DNA of 64,000 nucleotides, from positions 121,373 to 185,372 of the forward strand of contig CAIOLM010000018.1 in NCBI GenBank assembly GCA_903859205.1, read 5' to 3'. Position 1 is the first letter of the stretch. The number at the start of each line of letters is the position of its first letter. This document shows positions 58,094 through 64,000 of the stretch, piece by piece. Below the pieces are notes generated by a model. That model saw nothing but the letters and a program-made list of their open reading frames with translations, did not search any database and was not told the origin of the DNA. The stretch comes from an uncultured Microbacteriaceae bacterium. Its GTDB lineage: Bacteria; Actinomycetota; Actinomycetes; Actinomycetales; Microbacteriaceae. A program made the translations under genes and the position numbers.

Positions 58094-58124
58094 AAAAGGG
58101 CTCGCCGAAAGGCGGGCCCTTTTG
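58094..58124 (+). terminator. Rho-independent terminator after rplA
   Basis: GGGCTCGCC-GAAA-GGCGGGCCC forms a GC-rich stem with a tetraloop, flanked by AAAA and followed by TTTT. Confidence 0.9.
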
Positions 58125-58161
58125 CTTACCCTCGCGCTGGCGCAGAGCCTAGGCTGGCGTC

Positions 58162-58713
58162 GTGCAGATAATCGTGCGGCAGGCCACGACCGAGGACGCG
58201 CCCGCACTCGCCAAGCTCGCTACCCTCACGTTTCCGCTGGCTTGCCCCCCTTATCACTCGCCCGAGAATATTGCAGCACACCTTGAGCGCGTGCTCTCGG
58301 CAGATCGGTTCGCCGAGTACGCCTCGAGCCATGACTTCGCTCTGTATGCCGCGGACATGCAGGGCGCGCTCGTTGGCTACGCCATGGTCGACTACCGCCC
58401 GAGTGATGATCTTGACGTACAGACACATCTTGCCGCGATGATTCCGTACGCCGAGCTCAGCAAGCTGTACGTGCATCCTGAGTTTCACGGCATTGGGGTT
58501 GCACACACGCTGCTTGATGAAGCGTTGGTCGACATGGCAGGAAGAGGTATTCGCACCGCCTGGCTGACGGTGAACCAGCTCAATGCCCGCGCCAATGCGT
58601 TTTACGAGAAGTCTGGTTTTGCCAACATCGCCAAGAAGCAATACCTCGTTGGCGACGTGATCGACGACGACTACCTGCGCATCCGACGCCTCGGTGATAC
58701 CGACGAGGAGTAG
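58162..58713 (+). CDS. GNAT-family N-acetyltransferase
   Basis: A 183-residue GNAT: acetyl-CoA motif LYVHPEFHGIGVAHTLLDEA, then NARANAFYEKSGFANI. GTG 58162 lies 6 nt after TAGGCT and is leaderless. Acceptor unknown. Confidence 0.85.
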   Translation: MQIIVRQATTEDAPALAKLATLTFPLACPPYHSPENIAAHLERVLSADRFAEYASSHDFALYAADMQGALVGYAMVDYRPSDDLDVQTHLAAMIPYAELSKLYVHPEFHGIGVAHTLLDEALVDMAGRGIRTAWLTVNQLNARANAFYEKSGFANIAKKQYLVGDVIDDDYLRIRRLGDTDEE

Positions 58714-58732
58714 ACCCAAGTATTCTCGAAGG

Positions 58733-59800
58733 GTGATTGAGCAGCGACCGCACATCCAAGCCATCCCGGGGTACAAGCCGGGCAAGTCGACTGTCGACGG
58801 CTGGGACGGGCCGATTCACAAGCTCTCTTCGAATGAGAACCCTTACCCGCCACTGCCCTCGGTTATCGACGCGATGGCGGAGTCAATCGGGCACATGCAC
58901 CGGTACCCGAACATGGCGGCACCCGCTCTCACAAACATGCTCGCGGACCGCTACGACGTTAAGCTCGGCAACATCGCATTCGGCGGTGGCTCCGTCGAGG
59001 TTGCCGCTCAGCTCATTCGCGCTTTTGCTGGCGCTGGCGACGAGGTCATGTACGCCTGGCGCTCGTTTGAGGCCTACCCGATTCTTACGCGCTCGGCCGG
59101 GGCAACGCCGGTTCAGGTCCCACTGACCGCTGACCTGCACCATGATCTGCCCGCCATGCTCGCGGCGATCACCGAACACACTCGCGTTATCTTCATCTGC
59201 ACTCCGAATAATCCAACGGGAACAGTTGTGGGGCACGACGAGCTTCACGCGTTCATCGCGCAGGTGCCCGAGCGCATCCTTGTTGTTGTCGATGAGGCCT
59301 ATGTTCACTTTCAGGATGACCCCAACGCCGCTCGCGGAATAGAGCTGTTCCACGAGTTCAAGAATGTTGCCGTGTTGCACACCTTCTCCAAGGCCTACGG
59401 CCTCGCCGGACTTCGTCTGGGCTACGCCGTCGTTCGCGACGACGTGATGGAGGGCCTGCGCAAGGTGGCAATGCCCTTCGCGGTGACCGACATCGCCCAG
59501 GCTGCAGGTGTTGCGTCGCTCAACGCCGAGATCGAGCTACAGGCTCGCGTCGACACCCTCATCGCGGAGCGCGCCCGCGTCACCGCAGCGCTTCAGGCAG
59601 CCGGCTGGCCCGTAACGCCCTCGCAGGCAAACTTCGTCTGGCTTAATCTGGGTGACCACACGGATGCAGTGCAGGCCCAACTCGCCAGCCGCGGCATCAT
59701 CGCTCGCCCGTTCTCGGGCGACGGCATCCGCATTTCGATTGGTGAGCCTGATGCCAACGAGGCCTTGCTCGTTGCCTTGGGCGAATTTACCGGAGACTAG
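58733..59800 (+). CDS. hisC: HisC-like aminotransferase (histidinol-phosphate or aromatic)
   Basis: A 355-residue fold type I aminotransferase: LSSNENPYPPLPSV, CTPNNPTGTVVG, VVDEAYVHF, PLP lysine in HTFSKAYGLAGLRLGY, and NFVWLNLG. This matches the HisC2/Pat branch, which in actinobacteria can use phenylpyruvate. GTG 58733 follows TATTCT by 6 nt, so the upstream extension to 58694 is not coding. Histidinol-phosphate versus phenylalanine use is undecided. Confidence 0.8.
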   Translation: MIEQRPHIQAIPGYKPGKSTVDGWDGPIHKLSSNENPYPPLPSVIDAMAESIGHMHRYPNMAAPALTNMLADRYDVKLGNIAFGGGSVEVAAQLIRAFAGAGDEVMYAWRSFEAYPILTRSAGATPVQVPLTADLHHDLPAMLAAITEHTRVIFICTPNNPTGTVVGHDELHAFIAQVPERILVVVDEAYVHFQDDPNAARGIELFHEFKNVAVLHTFSKAYGLAGLRLGYAVVRDDVMEGLRKVAMPFAVTDIAQAAGVASLNAEIELQARVDTLIAERARVTAALQAAGWPVTPSQANFVWLNLGDHTDAVQAQLASRGIIARPFSGDGIRISIGEPDANEALLVALGEFTGD

Positions 59801-60393
59801 CTGGCGGTGGTCTGCCGGCGAATAATCTCAGCGATGAGGTGGTTGGCTACGTTGACCAGGTGAGTGATCATTTCTTCGTCACGCTCAATCCAGATGTGTT
59901 GCGGGGCATCGGCAATCGGCACGAAGTTCTCATGCTGCTCCCACACAAACAGAGTGCGTTCGGCGCCGAGTACGTACTGCTGCCACTGCACCTGGCGCAT
60001 GTAGTTGTCAGGAATGACATCCCAACCGTTCTTCGTGGTCTTGATCTCGGCCAGCAACAACGTGCCCTCGACGACAGAGACACCATCGGGCGTGGCCAAG
60101 TGGCGGGTTTCGCCGTCTGCGTGAAAGAGCGCGCTCGATGACTCGATTCCAAAGTTCTCGTGTACCCATGCTGCAATGACCGGCTCGCGGTCGACACCAT
60201 GCTGGGTGTACTTATTGCCGGTGAAGGGGTCTCCCAAGATCTTCTTGGATGCAGCCTCGAGCAGCTTCGACTGGTCTGTGATTTTTGAGACCTCGGTGGC
60301 GGTCACCCCACGGCGTCGGGCGGCCAACCACTCGGCGCGATTCGTGCCGTCGACGACCATGCGCGAGAGATGGTCGTTCGTTGTGGTGGGCAT
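59797..60393 (-). CDS. YqaJ-type (lambda-exonuclease-fold) nuclease
   Basis: A 198-residue protein with the YqaJ/PD-(D/E)XK layout: RRRGVTATEVSKI at the N-terminus (as in phage exonucleases), the Asp in ATPDGVSVV and LLAEIKTTKNGWD (E-x-K), then QVQWQQYVLGAERTLFV. Phage homologues act in recombination, but no recombinase or phage gene is nearby, so this is a chromosomal stand-alone. ATG 60393 is chosen. It overlaps the aminotransferase end by 4 bp. Confidence 0.82.
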   Translation of the reverse strand: MPTTTNDHLSRMVVDGTNRAEWLAARRRGVTATEVSKITDQSKLLEAASKKILGDPFTGNKYTQHGVDREPVIAAWVHENFGIESSSALFHADGETRHLATPDGVSVVEGTLLLAEIKTTKNGWDVIPDNYMRQVQWQQYVLGAERTLFVWEQHENFVPIADAPQHIWIERDEEMITHLVNVANHLIAEIIRRQTTAS

Positions 60394-60487
60394 GACTCCA
60401 TTCTGTCGTTCGTCGCCGACAGCGAGCGCGCTGACACTCATATGTTCTTCATAGGAAGCTCATAGACTTCAGTCGCACACTAGGAGT

Positions 60488-61231
60488 GTGACTGAAAACA
60501 TGACTGATGCCCCCGTTCGATTTACTCGACCCGACGGCACCCCCGTTCGTGTGCTCGTCGTCGATGACGAGCCTTCACTCACCGACCTGCTCTCGATGGC
60601 TCTTAAATACGAGGGCTGGGACATCCGCACTGCACCCGATGGTCAGACCGCGCTTACAGTCGCCCGCGACTTTCGCCCCGACGCGGTAGTGCTCGACATC
60701 ATGCTTCCCGACATCGACGGCCTCAAGGTGCTGCAGCGCATGCGCGCCGACGGCACCGATGTTCCTGTTTTGTTCCTGACCGCCAAGGATGCCCTGGACG
60801 ATCGCATCGCCGGACTCACCGCTGGTGGCGATGACTACGTCACCAAGCCTTTCAGCCTCGAAGAGGTGGTTGCTCGCCTTCGCGGGCTCATCCGTCGAGC
60901 AACAGTGACCATGGCAATCAACGAGAGTCCGCTCATTACCGTGGGAGACCTCGAGCTCAACGAAGACAGCCACGAGGTTCGTCGTGCGGGCCGAGACATC
61001 GACCTCACCGCGACCGAGTTTGAACTGCTTCGCTACATGATGCGCAACCCCAAGCGCGTGCTCAGCAAGACGCAGATTCTTGACCGTGTCTGGGACTACG
61101 ACTTTGGCGGCCGCAGTTCGGTCGTCGAGATTTACATTTCGTACCTTCGCAAGAAGGTCGATGCAGAAGGCCCGGCCATGATCCACACCGTTCGCGGTGC
61201 GGGATACATGCTCAAGCCGGCAGGTGCCTGA
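60488..61231 (+). CDS. OmpR-family response regulator
   Basis: A 247-residue regulator: receiver domain with acidic pocket VVDDEP and phospho-Asp in VVLDIMLPDIDG, Lys in VTKPFS, and a C-terminal winged helix (ATEFELLRYMMRNPKRVLSK, DYDFGGRSSVVEIYISYLRKK). It resembles the TrcR/TcrX branch. It overlaps the kinase gene by one base. The signal is unknown. Confidence 0.9.
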   Translation: MTENMTDAPVRFTRPDGTPVRVLVVDDEPSLTDLLSMALKYEGWDIRTAPDGQTALTVARDFRPDAVVLDIMLPDIDGLKVLQRMRADGTDVPVLFLTAKDALDDRIAGLTAGGDDYVTKPFSLEEVVARLRGLIRRATVTMAINESPLITVGDLELNEDSHEVRRAGRDIDLTATEFELLRYMMRNPKRVLSKTQILDRVWDYDFGGRSSVVEIYISYLRKKVDAEGPAMIHTVRGAGYMLKPAGA

Positions 61232-62682
61232 TGGGTGTCTTCGCGAACCGGGCTCCGTGGAGTCTGCGACGTCGGCTCACCATTACGGTGGCAGGTCTGC
61301 TTGTGGGCGCGAGCATTTTGGTCGGTCTTGTGTCAGTGCTTTCGCTTCGCAGCTTTCTGGTCGATCGACTGGATGCCCAGCTCAACAGCGCCGTCGGACG
61401 CTCGCAAGCTGCCGTCGACGCACACGACGACCACGACAAAGACAACCTCGGGCCTAATCACGCACAGGGAGCCTTGCTTGCGCCGGGGCAAGCAGCGGGA
61501 ACCCTTGTGATCGTCAAAAGTGCGGGGGCAGCAACCGCCGGAGTACTGGGGGACCGTGGTGTGACCATCATCTCGCCATCCGCGCTCGGTCGTGTGCCTG
61601 ATGTGCGAAACAATCAGCTGTTCAATCTGCACACCGCCAGAATGGGCGAATATCGAGCGCTGCAAGTGCAGGCAATCACCGGCGATACTCTCATCGTTGC
61701 CCTGCCGATGACCGAGGTCGACGCGGCAACGCAGCAGCTGGTGCTGGTCATCCTGTTGGTCACTGCCCTCGGGCTCGGTGTGACCATCATTGCCGGTCGC
61801 TACCTGATTCGTTACGAGCTCAAGCCACTCGAGCGCGTTGCTGCCACCGCTCAGACGGTGGCAACCTTGCCGCTTGACCGAGGTGAAGTGAGCCTCGCTG
61901 AGCGCGTTGCTCCTGAAGATACTGACCCGCGCACGGAGGTCGGCCGCGTAGGTCTAGCGGTCAACACCATGCTGGATCACGTGGGGGATGCCCTCACCGC
62001 GCGTCAGGCCTCTGAAGAGAAGGTGCGCCAGTTTGTTGCTGACGCTAGCCACGAGTTGCGCACGCCACTGGCGTCGATTCGCGGTTACTCAGAGCTAACT
62101 CGTCGCTCGGGCGAGAAGCTTTCGGAGCCGATGACGCACGCACTGAATCGCATCGAGTCAGAGGCCATTCGCATGACCGCCCTCGTTGAAGACCTCTTAC
62201 TTCTCGCGCGTCTCGATGAGGGCCGCGAACTCGTGCACGGTGAGGTTGACCTGACCCGCGTAGTTATCGATTGTTTCGGCGACGCCCAAGTTGCCGGCCC
62301 CGATCACACGTGGAAGTTGCACCTACCCAACGAGGCAATCTCGGTCACGGGCGATCAAGCTCGACTGCATCAGGTGCTTGCTAACCTGCTCGCCAACGCG
62401 CGCATTCACACGCCGGCCGGCAGTTCGGTGGATGTCACGCTCGCGCGCGAAGAAAACCAGGTACTCATCAAGGTTCGTGACAATGGCCCCGGCATTCCGG
62501 CGGCTCAACGCAAGACACTCTTTGAACGCTTCACCCGCGGCGATAGTTCCCGAACTCGTGCCACCGGAAGCACCGGACTCGGCCTCGCGATTGTTCAGGC
62601 CGTTGTGCAGTCGCACGGGGGCAAAGTCAGCGTCGCGTCCAAGAAGGGGCGAACTGAGTTCGTGGTGAGCCTGCCCGCTTAG
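61231..62682 (+). CDS. Sensor histidine kinase
   Basis: A 483-residue HK: N-terminal membrane segment, an extracellular domain (~45-160) with a His/Asp-rich patch (AHDDHDKDNLG), a second membrane segment, HAMP (RYELKPLERVAATAQTV), H box SHELRTPLASIRGY, N box NLLANARIH, and G boxes DNGPGIP and GLGLAI. It phosphorylates the regulator encoded upstream. The charged loop could sense a metal or pH, but this is only a guess. Confidence 0.92.
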   Translation: MGVFANRAPWSLRRRLTITVAGLLVGASILVGLVSVLSLRSFLVDRLDAQLNSAVGRSQAAVDAHDDHDKDNLGPNHAQGALLAPGQAAGTLVIVKSAGAATAGVLGDRGVTIISPSALGRVPDVRNNQLFNLHTARMGEYRALQVQAITGDTLIVALPMTEVDAATQQLVLVILLVTALGLGVTIIAGRYLIRYELKPLERVAATAQTVATLPLDRGEVSLAERVAPEDTDPRTEVGRVGLAVNTMLDHVGDALTARQASEEKVRQFVADASHELRTPLASIRGYSELTRRSGEKLSEPMTHALNRIESEAIRMTALVEDLLLLARLDEGRELVHGEVDLTRVVIDCFGDAQVAGPDHTWKLHLPNEAISVTGDQARLHQVLANLLANARIHTPAGSSVDVTLAREENQVLIKVRDNGPGIPAAQRKTLFERFTRGDSSRTRATGSTGLGLAIVQAVVQSHGGKVSVASKKGRTEFVVSLPA

Positions 62683-63698
62683 TAGCGAGCAGTGGCGACC
62701 TCAACCAGCTTGTGGTTGCGGTCGACGTCAAGAATCTGAGTGGTCGGTGCTGATCCGAATGAGCCGATCAGTGTCGTTGGAAGCGAAACAGCCAGCGCAC
62801 CCCACGAGCAGGCAGTGGCCAAGCCCGCTGCCACGTCGAGCGTGGGCAGATCGTCAGCGGTGTGCGGAAGGTTCTGCGAAGTCGGAGCAATGACCTGGCT
62901 GAGGAATCCGGCCAAGAATGCGTCACCGGCACCGGTCGTGTTCACGACCTCGGATGCTCGTGCCCGGGCCCAGACGACCTCGTTCTCGGTCACTCCGAGC
63001 GCACCGTCTTCACCGAGTGAAATCAACGCGATTTCAAGCCCGCCCTCAATGAGTTCGTGACCGGCATCGATGGCGTCACCCAGGGTGTGGAGTTCACGAC
63101 CAACCAGCGAAGCAAGCTCGTCGGCGTTGGGCTTGATCAGGTTTGCGAAGCCGCTACGCGCCCAGGTCTTGAGCTCCGGTCCGCTCGTGTCGAGACCGAC
63201 ACGAGCGCCCATCTCGCGAGCGCGCTCGAAGAGTTCAGTCAGGTCAATGGGGAGGCCCGTGTCACTCATCTTGGGGTGCATGCCAGAAACGACCAGCCAG
63301 TCGGCGTTCATGTCGGAGACCTGCTCGAGCGTGAGCTCGACCACGTTTCGCCAATCGTCCTCAGAGAAAGGAATAGGAATCTGGTTGATGTTGGTCGTGC
63401 GTCCGCCGCGGTCGACCACGGTGGTGTTCACGCGAACGCGACCCTCAACCGGCATGATGCGAAGAATTTGGGGGAACGGCGTTGAAAAAAGCAGGTGCTG
63501 ATCCCGGATACCGATCGGCAGGATGGCAGCCACCGGGTGCTTGGCCAGGTGCAGCGTGCGGGCAACGTTGAGGCCCTTACCACTCATGTACTCGTGAACT
63601 TCGTTTGCACGGTTCACTTTGCCGATCGACATGTCTTCGGTCAGGAGGTAGGTGCGGTCGAGGGTCGGAGCAGGGGTAAGCGTAATGACTGCGTTCAC
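62679..63698 (-). CDS. PfkB-family sugar kinase (1-phosphofructokinase-like)
   Basis: A kinase of about 339 residues: ITLTPAPTLDRTY, GKGLNVARTLH, LDTSGPELKTW, IKPNADELASLVGREL and the catalytic NTTGAGDAFLAGFLS. It phosphorylates a sugar phosphate such as fructose-1-phosphate or tagatose-6-phosphate. GTG 63698 matches family N-termini; TTG 63713 is a longer option. It converges on the kinase gene with a 4-bp overlap. Confidence 0.82.
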   Translation of the reverse strand: MNAVITLTPAPTLDRTYLLTEDMSIGKVNRANEVHEYMSGKGLNVARTLHLAKHPVAAILPIGIRDQHLLFSTPFPQILRIMPVEGRVRVNTTVVDRGGRTTNINQIPIPFSEDDWRNVVELTLEQVSDMNADWLVVSGMHPKMSDTGLPIDLTELFERAREMGARVGLDTSGPELKTWARSGFANLIKPNADELASLVGRELHTLGDAIDAGHELIEGGLEIALISLGEDGALGVTENEVVWARARASEVVNTTGAGDAFLAGFLSQVIAPTSQNLPHTADDLPTLDVAAGLATACSWGALAVSLPTTLIGSFGSAPTTQILDVDRNHKLVEVATARY

Positions 63699-63853
63699 GA
63701 AAAGATGTCTCAATCAATAGTCAATGCAACGCAAGGGAAGTCGTCTCAACCCCGGCGCAACAGACGAACATTTGTCTCGCCTTAAGCTTACGATGCTTGC
63801 GAGATGTGCTTGACCGGATTTGCGCGGGTAGATGCGCATCCCATACTCTTGAA
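63699..63853 (+). other. Intergenic region with promoter for the L10 operon
   Basis: 155 bp between the sugar kinase and the L10 leader with no gene. A TTGACC and several AT-rich hexamers (TAGATG, CATACT) near 63809-63848 make a promoter likely, but I cannot pick one confidently. Confidence 0.35.
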
Positions 63854-63995
63854 CTACCAAAGACCGCTGGCCTTCGGTGTGTGCGTAAGCAGACAACGAA
63901 CGAAGTTCGCAACAAGCGAGACCCGCGTAGGTGATTGAAGTAAATACATGCTCAGGCATGTGTTCGCTCCAGCCTCCTGCGCTGGAGCTTTTTTG
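63854..63995 (+). ncRNA. Ribosomal protein L10 leader
   Basis: The segment has the conserved ACCAAAGACCGCTGG opening, a central arm, the GACCCGCGTAGG closure and a terminator-like hairpin GCTCCAGC/GCTGGAGC followed by six T (63966-63994). This is the arrangement of the L10 leader that binds L10(L12)4 and represses rplJ-rplL. rplJ lies beyond the window. It follows rplKA by 6 kb. Confidence 0.8.
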
Positions 63996-64000
63996 TTGGG

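Noticed and set aside
1..64000. CRISPR array, insertion sequence or prophage
   Set aside because: No spaced direct repeats, transposase, integrase or structural phage genes were seen; the YqaJ gene is isolated.

Overview
The window looks like chromosome of a free-living, probably aquatic or soil actinobacterium, most likely of the Microbacteriaceae. Reasons: moderately high GC; core gene order (hadA/hadB-like dehydratases, murB, aminotransferase, tRNA-Trp, secE, nusG, rplK, rplA, L10 leader); many leaderless genes with a TANNNT box 6-8 nt before the start codon; an actinobacterial-type catechol 1,2-dioxygenase; and a heliorhodopsin. No CRISPR array, insertion sequence, integrase or phage module was seen.

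Positions 1-47,000 are dominated by aromatic/phenylpropanoid catabolism. (a) 1-3.1 kb: the end of a branched-chain-amino-acid-type ABC importer (permease-ATPase fusion, then LivF) and a zinc alcohol dehydrogenase. (b) 3.2-7.1 kb, minus strand: PaaX-family regulator, hydroxycinnamoyl-CoA hydratase-lyase and an NDP-forming acyl-CoA synthetase, together a feruloyl/coumaroyl-CoA route to aromatic aldehydes. (c) 7.2-13.4 kb, plus strand: double-domain acyl-CoA dehydrogenase, EtfB, EtfA, a membrane b-type cytochrome and an FMN 2-hydroxyacid dehydrogenase. (d) 13.4-29.5 kb: two flavoproteins, an amidohydrolase, a MIP18/PaaD-like protein, a ThDP decarboxylase-like enzyme, an HSL-type esterase, a two-subunit transketolase, an MDR dehydrogenase, a large FAD/Fe-S dehydrogenase, GntR, SDR, a SnoaL-like protein and a LigB-type extradiol dioxygenase. 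I do not recognise the pathway as a whole. (e) 29.5-35.8 kb: phenol-type flavin monooxygenase, Baeyer-Villiger monooxygenase, alcohol dehydrogenase and aldehyde dehydrogenase. (f) 35.8-39.0 kb: catechol ortho-cleavage operon catRBCA. (g) 39.2-47.3 kb: an LPDTG surface protein coupled to a second, near-duplicate aldehyde dehydrogenase, a CocE-type hydrolase, a CAD-type alcohol dehydrogenase, a heliorhodopsin, a 5'-truncated 3-hydroxybutyrate dehydrogenase relic, a VOC protein and another flavin monooxygenase.

Positions 47-52 kb carry a TetR regulator and an agmatine/biogenic-amine cluster (agmatine deiminase, N-carbamoylputrescine amidase, DUF3237, PLP decarboxylase). At 52.0-52.3 kb lies a compact monocistronic unit: a 16-bp perfect palindrome resembling an NrdR box, a second half-site three helical turns away, a leader with two hairpins, a 28-codon ORF ending CDSCQ, and a strong terminator. 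The peptide end resembles the redox tail of class I ribonucleotide reductase large subunits. This is the most unusual element in the window.

Positions 52.3-64 kb are core genes: two hot-dog dehydratase subunits, murB, aspartate-type aminotransferase, tRNA-Trp, secE-nusG-rplK-rplA, GNAT, HisC-like aminotransferase, a YqaJ-type nuclease, an OmpR/HK two-component pair, a PfkB sugar kinase and the ribosomal L10 leader whose rplJ lies beyond the right edge. All functional assignments are by motif and family recognition; no database search was run.
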